Below the pieces are notes generated by a model. The model saw only the letters and a program-made list of their open reading frames with translations. It was not told where the DNA came from and made no database searches. 64,000 bases of DNA from the NCBI GenBank assembly GCA_050013235.1, contig JBEKFQ010000013.1:1-64000 (forward strand), read 5' to 3'. Origin of the DNA: RH-AL1 sp050013235 (GTDB lineage Bacteria; Pseudomonadota; Alphaproteobacteria; Rhizobiales; Beijerinckiaceae). Each line of letters opens with the position of its first letter. Positions within the stretch are counted from its first letter, which is position 1. The position numbers and the translations under genes are program-made. Positions 33,113-41,110 of the stretch are shown here, one piece after another.

Positions 33113-34639
33113 TCAAACGCCAGGCCCGTTCTTTCCCGCCCGCGCGAACCGCACGGCCTCCTCGGCGGCCCGGAACAAAGCCCGCGCCTTGTTCTGGCAT
33201 TCGCGCTGCTCGCTTTCGGGATCGCTGTCGTAGACGATGCCGGCGCCGGCTTGGACATGCATCATGCCGTCCTTGACGACGGCCGTGCGCAGCACGATGC
33301 ACGTGTCCATCTCGCCCGAGGCGCCGAAATAGCCGATACAGCCGGCATAGATGCCGCGCTTGTCCGTTTCCAACTCGTCGATGATCTCCATCGCCCGCAC
33401 CTTTGGCGCGCCCGACACCGTGCCGGCCGGGAAGCCGGCGGCGAGCGCCGCGATCGTGTCATGGGCGGGATCAAGCCGGCCCTCGACATTGGAGACGATG
33501 TGCATGACATGGCTGTAGCGCTCGATGGCGAAGCGCTCGGTCACGGTCACCGTGCCGGTGGCGGCGACCCGCCCGACATCGTTGCGGCCGAGGTCGAGCA
33601 GCATCAGATGTTCGGCGCATTCCTTCTCGTCGGCGAGGAGGTCGGCGGCCAGGGCCTCGTCCTCGGCCTTGGTCTTGCCGCGCCAACGGGTGCCCGCGAT
33701 GGGCCGGATCGTCACCTTCCCGTCGCGGACCCGCACCAGGATTTCAGGGCTCGAACAGACAATCTGGAACGTGCCGAAATCGAGATAGCAGAGGAAGGGC
33801 GCGGGATTGACCCGCCGCAACGAGCGGTACAGCGAAAACGCCGGCAGGTTGAAAGGCGCGGAAAACCGCTGCGACAGCACGACCTGAAAAATATCGCCCG
33901 CGCGGATGTACTCCTTGGCCTTGTCGACCATGGCGAGGAAGCGGGCGGGCGGGGTGTTCGACTTTGGCTCGATGGGGTCGTGGGTGCCGGCGCTTGCACT
34001 GGCGCCATGGGCCAACGGACCTTCCAAGGTCGCGACGATCCCGGCGAGGCGGGCTTCCGCATCGGCATAGGCCTTGTCCGCCGGAAGATCGTCGCGCGGA
34101 CGCACCGGCGTCACGATCGAAATTTCGTCGCGCACCGTATCGAAGACGACCATGATCGTCGGGCGCAAGAAGATCGAATCGGGCACCCCGATGGGGTCGG
34201 GCTTGGCCGGAGCCAGCCGCTCCATTTCGCGCACCATGTCGTAGCCGAGATAACCGAAGACGCCGGCCGCCATCGGGGGCAGATCGTCCTCCGCCGAGGG
34301 AATGCGCGAGTCCTCGATCAGCGCCCGCAAGGCGTCGAGCGGGCGCGTCGCGCAGGGCACGAAGGCGTCCGGCTGGTTCAGCGCATCGCGCGCGATCTCG
34401 GCCAGGCCGGCCGTGGCGCGAAACACCACGTCGGGATCGAGGCCGATCATCGAATAGCGTCCACGCGAGGCCCCGCCCTCGATGGATTCCAGCAGAAAGC
34501 ACCGGCCCCGCCGGCCGGCCGAGAGTTTCAGGAAGGCGGAGACCGGCGTCTCGAGATCGGCGATGAGCCGGGTCACGAGCAAGCAGGGCTCCCCTTTGGC
34601 ATAACGGGGCTGAAAAGAGTCGAAGCCGGGTTCGATCAT
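33113..34639 (-). CDS. trpE: Anthranilate synthase component I
   Basis: The 508 residues contain the N-terminal regulatory region with FLLESIEGG, the site that binds tryptophan for feedback inhibition. The chorismate-binding domain follows: SQRFSAPFN, FLCYLDFGTFQIVCSSPEILVRV, RPIAGTRWRGKTKAEDEAL, LLDLGRNDVGRVA, FPAGTVSGAPKVRAMEII and AGAGIVYDSDPESE. It makes anthranilate from chorismate with ammonia from TrpG. It starts eight bases after the ppiD stop, so the two share a transcript, an order common in Rhizobiales. Confidence 0.97.
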   Translation of the reverse strand: MIEPGFDSFQPRYAKGEPCLLVTRLIADLETPVSAFLKLSAGRRGRCFLLESIEGGASRGRYSMIGLDPDVVFRATAGLAEIARDALNQPDAFVPCATRPLDALRALIEDSRIPSAEDDLPPMAAGVFGYLGYDMVREMERLAPAKPDPIGVPDSIFLRPTIMVVFDTVRDEISIVTPVRPRDDLPADKAYADAEARLAGIVATLEGPLAHGASASAGTHDPIEPKSNTPPARFLAMVDKAKEYIRAGDIFQVVLSQRFSAPFNLPAFSLYRSLRRVNPAPFLCYLDFGTFQIVCSSPEILVRVRDGKVTIRPIAGTRWRGKTKAEDEALAADLLADEKECAEHLMLLDLGRNDVGRVAATGTVTVTERFAIERYSHVMHIVSNVEGRLDPAHDTIAALAAGFPAGTVSGAPKVRAMEIIDELETDKRGIYAGCIGYFGASGEMDTCIVLRTAVVKDGMMHVQAGAGIVYDSDPESEQRECQNKARALFRAAEEAVRFARAGKNGPGV

Positions 34640-34646
34640 GCCGGCG

Positions 34647-36566
34647 TCACGATCCGCCGCCGCCAGCGTCGGCGCCAGATACCGCTGCCAGCGCCCTGGT
34701 ATTGACCTTGACGTCGAACTGCTGCTCCAGACGGCTGAGATATTCGCCGAGCGCGTCGTCGAGAACGCTGCTTTTCACTTGGTCCATCAATTTCTTGAAG
34801 TCCGGGTTCTTGTCGTCGAGCGGGGGCACCCGCGCGTCGAGAACCTGGAACACCAGGCGTCCGCCATCGGGCAGGGCGGCGGAACCGGCCTTGTGGTTGG
34901 CGACCGCGAACACCGCGGTGGAGACGTTGGCCGGCAGCGTGGAGGCGCTGTCACGCTTGACGTCGCCGGCATGTTGCACCGGCAGCTTGCCCTCGGCGGC
35001 GGCGAGGGTGCTCAGCGCCTGACCGCCGTTCAAGGCTTTGACCAGGCTATCGGCCTTGGCGGACAGCCGTTTGGCCACTTCGTCCCGGTGCCAGCCCGCC
35101 TCGACCTTGGCCTTTGCATCGGCAAGCGAAAGTTGGCGCGCTGGTTCGATCCCGGCGACCTCGAACCAGCTGTAACCGCCGGTCGTGGTCGAGATCATAT
35201 CCGTATCCGAGCCCACCTCGGCCGCGAAGGCGGCCTTGAGGAGAGCGGGACCCTCGACGAGGCCCTCGACAGGCTTGTTCGCCTTGTCGTGTCCTTGGGC
35301 ATCCACCGCCTCGATGGTTTGCGCTTTGAGCTCGGCACTGGCCGCGGCCTCGGTCAAGCTTTTGCCGGCCGAGCGTTGCTCCTCGATTTTATCGCGTAGC
35401 GCTTTGGCCTCCGCCTTGGCGCGGATGATGGCGATCTGATTCCGAAGCTGCGCGGAAACCTCCATCAGCGGCTGCTCCGTGCGCGGGAAAATTTTGACCG
35501 CGCGGACCAGGACATAGCCGAATTGCGTTTTGACGGGTTGGCTGACGGCGCCTTCCGCCAAGGCAAAAGCGGCGTCGGCGATCGGCTTTTCCGGAATCGC
35601 GTCCTTCGCGACCGTACCGAGATCGATATCCTTATCCGACAGCTTGCGCTCGGCGGCTAGGGCCTGAAAACTGGTTCCAGAGGCGAGCTTGGCCTCGGCC
35701 GCCGTGGCTTCGGCTTCGCTCGGGAAGACGATTTGCTGCAAGCTGCGCTTTTCCGGCGTCACGAAGAAAGCGGCCTTGGTGTCGTCGTAGCGCTTTTGGA
35801 TATCGGCATCGCTCACCGCATCCGGCTTGACGAGATCGGCGGGGGTGACGGCCAGCGTGACGAGCTTGCGATATTCCGGGGCGGTATAGGCGCTCTTGCG
35901 ATCGTCGTAATATTTTTGCAGCTCCGCATCGGTTGGCGGGGCGATGTCGCCCGCCGCCAGGGGCGCGAGCACGACAAAATCGACTTGCCGCGTTTCCGTC
36001 TTGTAGCGGTGGATCGCGTCTTCCATCAGTTTGGGGACTTCGATCCCAGAGATGACCGCATCCGATACATATTGGCGCAGATCGATGGCGCGCTGCTCGT
36101 TCACGAACCGCGTCTCGCTGAAGCCGTTCTCGCGGAGAATGGCGTCGAACCGGGCCTTGTCGAACTTGCCGTCCGGCCCCTTGAAACTATCGTCCGTGCG
36201 AATCGTCTTGGCGATATCGGCATCGCCGATCGCCAGACCCAGCTTCTGGGCTTCTTGGTCGAGGACGGCATCCGTCAAGAGCCGTGCGAGCACCTGCTTG
36301 TCGAGACCCAGGCGCCGCGCCTCGTCGTTGGTAATCGCGCGTTTGGCGTTTTGCTCCACCCGCTTCAGTTCGGTCTGATAGGCATCGCGATACATATCGA
36401 CGGTAATACGAGCCGAGCCGGCGCGGGCGAGCTCGTTGGGATCGTAGCCCTTGAAAATGTCGCCGATGCCCCAAAAGCCGAAGCCGACAATGGTCACCCC
36501 GAGTATCAGCGCCATGACGAGGCGCCCGAAGATTCCCTGCGACGCGATGCGCAACCGATCCATCAT
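34647..36566 (-). CDS. ppiD: Periplasmic PpiD-type peptidyl-prolyl isomerase/chaperone
   Basis: The 639-residue protein has a short cytoplasmic start and one membrane anchor (about residues 15-37, IFGRLVMALILGVTIVGFGF). A SurA-like N-terminal chaperone region (about 40-200) and a parvulin-type rotamase domain (about 265-375, LQQIVFPSEAEATAAEAKL and FGYVLVRAV) follow, then a second helical and beta C-terminal part. It is anchored in the inner membrane facing the periplasm and helps newly exported proteins fold near the Sec translocon. It is divergent from tpiA and upstream of trpE. Confidence 0.92.
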   Translation of the reverse strand: MMDRLRIASQGIFGRLVMALILGVTIVGFGFWGIGDIFKGYDPNELARAGSARITVDMYRDAYQTELKRVEQNAKRAITNDEARRLGLDKQVLARLLTDAVLDQEAQKLGLAIGDADIAKTIRTDDSFKGPDGKFDKARFDAILRENGFSETRFVNEQRAIDLRQYVSDAVISGIEVPKLMEDAIHRYKTETRQVDFVVLAPLAAGDIAPPTDAELQKYYDDRKSAYTAPEYRKLVTLAVTPADLVKPDAVSDADIQKRYDDTKAAFFVTPEKRSLQQIVFPSEAEATAAEAKLASGTSFQALAAERKLSDKDIDLGTVAKDAIPEKPIADAAFALAEGAVSQPVKTQFGYVLVRAVKIFPRTEQPLMEVSAQLRNQIAIIRAKAEAKALRDKIEEQRSAGKSLTEAAASAELKAQTIEAVDAQGHDKANKPVEGLVEGPALLKAAFAAEVGSDTDMISTTTGGYSWFEVAGIEPARQLSLADAKAKVEAGWHRDEVAKRLSAKADSLVKALNGGQALSTLAAAEGKLPVQHAGDVKRDSASTLPANVSTAVFAVANHKAGSAALPDGGRLVFQVLDARVPPLDDKNPDFKKLMDQVKSSVLDDALGEYLSRLEQQFDVKVNTRALAAVSGADAGGGGS

Positions 36567-36891
36567 GACGAAGCCGTTTCTCCGGTTACGTATTTTCTTG
36601 CGCGGACGCGCGGGTGGAATTCTTGCGCGGACGCGCGGGCGGTTGCCCCGAGACCGCTCTAAAACGTGTTTCGGCTCGAAAAGTCCATAAAATTCTCAAA
36701 TCGGACGGATTCACGCCGGGGCTCCTAAGGATGCGTGGTCGTGTGTCTTAAGAATGAAGGCAGGGGAGCGGCGGATTGCCGCTTCTCTCTTTGCGGATTT
36801 ATCGCTCTGGTGTTAACGGGGGCGAGCTTGTTTGAAAATGTGAAAGGCATGGAGCCTCGCACGAGGCCCTGCTCTAGGAGGCGAACCAACG
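36567..36891. other. Intergenic region between ppiD and tpiA
   Basis: These 325 bases between divergent genes hold no credible gene. A 23-25-base unit beginning TTCTTGCGCGGACGCGCGGG is repeated in tandem at 36595-36619 and 36620-36642. A small GC stem (36767-36772 with 36778-36783) is followed by TTCTCTCTTT. AGGAGG at 36877-36882 is the tpiA ribosome binding site. Promoters for both genes must lie here, but I cannot single them out. Confidence 0.5.
36595..36642. repeat. Tandem duplication of a ~24-bp GC-rich unit
   Basis: Two adjacent copies of TTCTTGCGCGGACGCGCGGG differ only after position 20 (TGGAA against CGG). Each contains the palindrome CGCGGACGCG-like core. It lies 29 bases upstream of the ppiD start. 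Confidence 0.65.
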
Positions 36892-37677
36892 ATGTCGCGA
36901 CGACCGCAACCTCTTGTGGCCGGCAATTGGAAGATGAATGGCTTGATCGCCGACCTCGGCGAAATCGAAGCCGTGCGTGACGCCGTTGTGGCGGGACGCG
37001 CCGGCTGTGCCGAAGTTCTGATTTGCCCTCCCGCGACTCTGATCGCGGCGGCGGCCAAGATCGCCCAAGGGACGGGGCTGAAGATCGGCGGCCAGACCTG
37101 CCGGTCCGAATCTTGCGGCGCCCATACCGGGGACATATCCGCGTTCATGTTGCGGGATGCCGGGGCGAGTTACGCGATCCTCGGTCATTCCGAGCGCCGC
37201 GCGAGCTATGGCGAAACCAATACGGCGGTCCGGGCCAGGGCTGTTTCCGCGGCGGCGGCCGGGTTGACCGCCATTGTCTGCGTCGGGGAAACCAAGGCCG
37301 ATCGTGAGGCTGGGCGCGCTTTCACGGTCGTCGGACGGCAGTTGCTGGGCTCGATTCCGGTTAATCCGGACGTCAGCCGGCTGGTCATCGCTTATGAACC
37401 AGTCTGGGCGATTGGCACCGGCTTGACCCCCACCGTCCAAGATGTTGCCGCCATGCACCGCTTCATGCGCGCCGAGGTCGACCGCCTGGTTCATTCCGGC
37501 GCCGGCGCGATCCGGCTTCTTTACGGCGGCTCGGTACGCCCTAGAAATGCGGCCGAGCTCATGGCGGCCGAAAATGTCGATGGCGCCTTGATTGGCGGCG
37601 CGAGCCTCGACGCCAATGATTTCATGGCCATTGCCAGCGTCTACCGGCAAGACGTCAAGGCCAAGGTGCCGGCTTGA
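36892..37677 (+). CDS. tpiA: Triosephosphate isomerase
   Basis: The 261-residue TIM barrel has the active-site residues in place: Asn12 and Lys14 in VAGNWKMNG, His99 in ILGHSERR and Glu169 in AYEPVWAIGTG, plus the phosphate loop LYGGSVRPRNA. It interconverts dihydroxyacetone phosphate and glyceraldehyde 3-phosphate. AGGAGG is 9-10 bases upstream. The order tpiA-secG-pyrG is conserved in alphaproteobacteria. Confidence 0.97.
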   Translation: MSRRPQPLVAGNWKMNGLIADLGEIEAVRDAVVAGRAGCAEVLICPPATLIAAAAKIAQGTGLKIGGQTCRSESCGAHTGDISAFMLRDAGASYAILGHSERRASYGETNTAVRARAVSAAAAGLTAIVCVGETKADREAGRAFTVVGRQLLGSIPVNPDVSRLVIAYEPVWAIGTGLTPTVQDVAAMHRFMRAEVDRLVHSGAGAIRLLYGGSVRPRNAAELMAAENVDGALIGGASLDANDFMAIASVYRQDVKAKVPA

Positions 37678-37883
37678 TGAGGCACGAACTGGCTGTTTCG
37701 CGAGATAGTGGATTGCGATCCGGCTTCAGTTCTCCTAGAACGGCGGCGCGGCTGGTTTCGAGCCATGCCGCCTCCATTGCTTTCGCGTCGGCATCGCGTC
37801 CCGCTTGGCAATGCGATTGGTTTTTGTCGAACAATCCAGCGCCCGCTTCGCGGCGGTTGGCGCTGATGTGGGTTTTCTAATCG

Positions 37884-38297
37884 ATGCAGACGGTTTTGAT
37901 CGTTGTACACCTTATGATCGTGGTCGCGCTTGTCGCGGTCGTCTTGCTGCAGCGTTCCGAGGGCGGGGCGCTTGGCGTCGGCGGCGGCAGCGGCTTCATG
38001 ACCGGGCGCGGCCAGGCCAATGTGCTGACGCGCGCGACAGCGATTCTCGCGGCTTTGTTCTTCGTGACGAGCCTCGGCTTGACGGTTCTCGCCGGGTTTG
38101 GACGCGGCCAGCATTCCATCCTCGATGGCGCCGCGCCCGTGACGCCTGCCTCGGAGGGGCAGCCGGCGTCGCTGCCACCGAAGGGCGAGGGCAGCGTTCT
38201 CGACCAGCTTCGCAAGATCGAGGATCAACGGGCGAACCAGCCCGCGGGTCAGGCACCGGCGGCGCCTGCCGCGCCTGCTCCGCCGCGCGGTCAATAG
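37884..38297 (+). CDS. secG: Protein translocase subunit SecG
   Basis: The 137 residues begin MQTVLIVVHLMIVVALVAVVLLQRSEGGALGVGGG, the typical SecG first membrane helix and conserved loop. The second helix (about 52-72, ATAILAALFFVTSLGLTVLAG) and a cytoplasmic Ala/Pro-rich tail, common in alphaproteobacteria, follow. It is part of the SecYEG channel. It lies 206 bases after tpiA and upstream of pyrG. Confidence 0.95.
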   Translation: MQTVLIVVHLMIVVALVAVVLLQRSEGGALGVGGGSGFMTGRGQANVLTRATAILAALFFVTSLGLTVLAGFGRGQHSILDGAAPVTPASEGQPASLPPKGEGSVLDQLRKIEDQRANQPAGQAPAAPAAPAPPRGQ

Positions 38298-38413
38298 AAG
38301 CGTAGATTTTAGGTCGTTTTCGTAAAACGAGTTCACGCATTTGTGTGGACTATGTGTGGTTCCGTGGATTTGGGCTCCCCAAACCCGGCAAAAGCCGATA
38401 GAGCTTGTGGCCC

Positions 38414-40042
38414 ATGGCGCGGTACATCTTCATCACCGGCGGCGTGGTTTCCTCGCTCGGCAAAGGGTTGGCTTCGGCGGCCCTTGGGGCCCTGTTGCAG
38501 GCGCGCGGCTATACGGTCCGGCTGCGCAAGCTCGACCCCTATCTCAACATCGATCCGGGCACGATGAGCCCCTATCAGCATGGCGAAGTCTTCGTCACCG
38601 ATGATGGCGCCGAGACCGATCTCGACCTCGGTCATTACGAGCGCTTCACCGGGCGTCCGGCCGTCCGGCAGGACAATATCACCACGGGCCGGATCTATCA
38701 GGACATTATCGCCAAGGAGCGGCGCGGGGATTACCTCGGCGCGACCGTCCAGGTCATTCCGCATGTGACCAATGCGATCAAGGAATTCGTGCTCTCCGGC
38801 AACGAGGGGTTCGATTTCGTGCTGGTCGAGATTGGCGGCACCGTGGGCGATATCGAGGGACTGCCGTTCTTCGAGGCGATCCGGCAGATCGGCAACGATC
38901 TCCCGCGTGGGCACACGATCTATATGCATCTGACGCTGCTGCCCTATATCCCGAGCGCGGGCGAGCTGAAGACCAAGCCGACGCAGCATTCCGTCAAGGA
39001 GCTGCGCTCGATCGGAATCCAGCCCGACATCCTGCTCTGCCGCTGCGACCGGCCGATCCCTGGGGAAGAGCGCCGCAAGCTCGGCCTGTTCTGTAATGTC
39101 CCGGAAACCGCCGTCATCGAGGCGCGCGACATCGACTCGATCTACGACGTGCCGATGGCCTACCATGCGGCCGGCCTCGACCGCGAGGTGCTCGCGGCCT
39201 TTGGCATCGAGCCGGCTCCAAAACCCAATATGACGCGCTGGAACGATGTGTCCGAGCGCCTGCGCAATACCGATGGCCATGTCACCATTGCGATTGTCGG
39301 CAAATATACCGGCATGAAGGACGCCTATAAGTCCTTGATCGAGGCTTTGACCCATGGCGGCCTCGCCAACCGGGTGAGCGTGCGGATCGACTGGATCGAG
39401 TCCGAGATTTTCGAGAGCAACGATCCCGCCGTTCATCTCGAAAACGTCCATGGCATTCTCGTGCCCGGCGGCTTCGGCCAACGTGGCGCCGAGGGTAAGA
39501 TTCTCGCGGCGCGGTTCGCCCGGGAGCGGAAGGTGCCCTATTTCGGCATTTGCTTCGGCATGCAGATGGCCGTGATCGAGGCGGTGCGCTCGCTGACGGG
39601 CCATCCCAACGCTAATTCCACCGAATTCGGCCCTGCGGAGGAGCCGGTCGTCGGCCTTCTCACGGAATGGATGCATGGCGACGAGCTGCAAATCCGCGCC
39701 GCCGAGGGCAATTTGGGCGGCACCATGCGCCTCGGCGCCTACAAGGCGATCCTGAAACCGGGCTCGAAAATCGCCGGCATCTATGGCTGCACCGAAATTT
39801 CCGAGCGCCACCGCCATCGCTACGAGGTCAATACCGCCTATCGCGCGGAACTCGAGGAGGCGGGCGTGAGCTTCTCCGGCATGTCCCCGGACGGGCTGCT
39901 GCCCGAGACGATCGAAATCCCGGACCATCCCTGGTTCATCGGGGTGCAGTACCACCCCGAGCTCAAATCCCGGCCGTTCGATCCGCACCCGCTGTTCGCG
40001 AGCTTCATCGCGGCGGCGAAGGAGCAGAGCCGGCTGGTTTAG
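38414..40042 (+). CDS. pyrG: CTP synthase
   Basis: The ATG at 38414 gives 542 residues, the usual family length; an in-frame TTG at 38405 would add three. The N-terminal synthetase domain has FITGGVVSSLGKGLASAALG and KLDPYLNIDPGTMSPYQHGEVFVTDDGAETDLDLGHYERF. The C-terminal amidotransferase domain has the Cys in VPYFGICFGMQMAV and the His-Glu pair in VQYHPEL. It converts UTP to CTP with glutamine and ATP. It is convergent with the small gene at 40057, 14 bases away. Confidence 0.98.
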   Translation: MARYIFITGGVVSSLGKGLASAALGALLQARGYTVRLRKLDPYLNIDPGTMSPYQHGEVFVTDDGAETDLDLGHYERFTGRPAVRQDNITTGRIYQDIIAKERRGDYLGATVQVIPHVTNAIKEFVLSGNEGFDFVLVEIGGTVGDIEGLPFFEAIRQIGNDLPRGHTIYMHLTLLPYIPSAGELKTKPTQHSVKELRSIGIQPDILLCRCDRPIPGEERRKLGLFCNVPETAVIEARDIDSIYDVPMAYHAAGLDREVLAAFGIEPAPKPNMTRWNDVSERLRNTDGHVTIAIVGKYTGMKDAYKSLIEALTHGGLANRVSVRIDWIESEIFESNDPAVHLENVHGILVPGGFGQRGAEGKILAARFARERKVPYFGICFGMQMAVIEAVRSLTGHPNANSTEFGPAEEPVVGLLTEWMHGDELQIRAAEGNLGGTMRLGAYKAILKPGSKIAGIYGCTEISERHRHRYEVNTAYRAELEEAGVSFSGMSPDGLLPETIEIPDHPWFIGVQYHPELKSRPFDPHPLFASFIAAAKEQSRLV

Positions 40043-40056
40043 GGGGTGGGGAGATT

Positions 40057-40362
40057 CTACGGCTGTTTTTCCAGGGCATCGACCCGGTTGGCAAGGTCTT
40101 CGAACGTCCCTTCGATTCGTGCCAAGGAATTCTCAATCGAGGGCTGAACGTTGGCTAAAGCGCCGCCAAGCTCCATCTTGATCATGACTTCGAGATCGTC
40201 GCGCATTTCGCTCTGCCGCCGTTCGACACGCCTCGTCAGTTTGTAACCCGAAACGACAAGCTTCATCACTTCCCCGACTTCTTTGCGAAGCAGGCGCGTC
40301 TCATCAAGCATGCGCTGATGCTGTTTCGCCAGAAACTGAAGGTCCACGTTCGTGTTTGGCAT
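40057..40362 (-). CDS. Small coiled-coil protein, unknown function
   Basis: From the ATG at 40362 the protein has 101 residues, almost all predicted helix, with heptad-like patterns (LAKQHQRMLDETRLLRKEVGEVMKLV and NSLARIEGTFEDLANRVDALEKQ). A longer frame to 40476 adds 38 residues without coiled-coil character. I recognise similar short proteins only as uncharacterised rhizobial paralogues, often near mobile DNA. No catalytic residues or membrane segment are seen. Confidence 0.65.
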   Translation of the reverse strand: MPNTNVDLQFLAKQHQRMLDETRLLRKEVGEVMKLVVSGYKLTRRVERRQSEMRDDLEVMIKMELGGALANVQPSIENSLARIEGTFEDLANRVDALEKQP

Positions 40363-40520
40363 CGTCTCGCTCGGTTGACGTCGTGGGCCATCATAGATGC
40401 AGACGACGAAAGCAACAATGCTGCCCATATTTTGAAAGGCGGCTATCTGCCGGTTTGACTTTAGGAGCCGGTCCAAGGCGTCTCCCGTACAGCTTTAAGG
40501 GGGCCGGTGAGGCGCAAGCG

Positions 40521-41084
40521 TTAGCGCTGGATCTGAGCTGTACCGTTTGCATTCATCAAAGCGATGCGGCACCGGAAAATCGATAGGAGTGTAGAGCCTT
40601 GATCGATACCCGTTTTAATTTCATTCCAAAAAATTAAACCGGCATAGTCCTTGGCGCGATTCCAAATCGCTTGGGTTTCGCTTGTCACGACAATTTCTGT
40701 CTGCGCAAGCGTTATTAAAAACGAGTCGGTTCTATTTTTTGGAATTTGTTTATTTGAGCGGGGCCTAATTGCTATTGAATCAAGTGATTGCAACTCGGAA
40801 GGAGAGATAAAGCGCCCTTCGTCAAGACCGCTGAATGGCGGGCCGTCTAATCCAAAATATCCACTCGGCATGCCTCTTTCCAAAAGCGCGCCGAGCAGTT
40901 GTTTGATGTGAGGCTCTACACGCGGATGGGCTAACGCTTGTCTATATTCCGCTTCCAAATCAGGCGTGAACGCGATTTGGAATTCAGTGCCGTGAAGTTC
41001 TTTGGTTGGATCTAGATTAATCCCAGCGAAGTGATTCACTGCGCAGCTGTCGATGAACACCAGTCGTTTTTGATAGGTGTCCAT
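40521..41084 (-). CDS. Possible PIN-like protein, AT-rich gene
   Basis: The 187 residues start with a strand ending in an acidic residue (LVFIDSCAVNHFAG), as in PIN-domain nucleases. Further on is a TDSFLITLAQTEIVVTSETQAIWNRA segment that could supply the later acidic cluster. The match to PIN is by pattern only. Codon use and base composition are clearly more AT-rich than in pyrG or nrdJ on either side, so recent acquisition is likely. It is upstream of, and on the same strand as, the coiled-coil gene; a toxin-antitoxin pair is possible but not supported by a clear antitoxin domain. Confidence 0.5.
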   Translation of the reverse strand: MDTYQKRLVFIDSCAVNHFAGINLDPTKELHGTEFQIAFTPDLEAEYRQALAHPRVEPHIKQLLGALLERGMPSGYFGLDGPPFSGLDEGRFISPSELQSLDSIAIRPRSNKQIPKNRTDSFLITLAQTEIVVTSETQAIWNRAKDYAGLIFWNEIKTGIDQGSTLLSIFRCRIALMNANGTAQIQR

Positions 41085-41110
41085 CGACGCACCTCGGAGC
41101 TTCTTCCCCC

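Noticed and set aside
34640..34646. Tryptophan attenuator leader before trpE
   Set aside because: Only seven bases separate ppiD from trpE, leaving no room for a leader peptide and hairpins.
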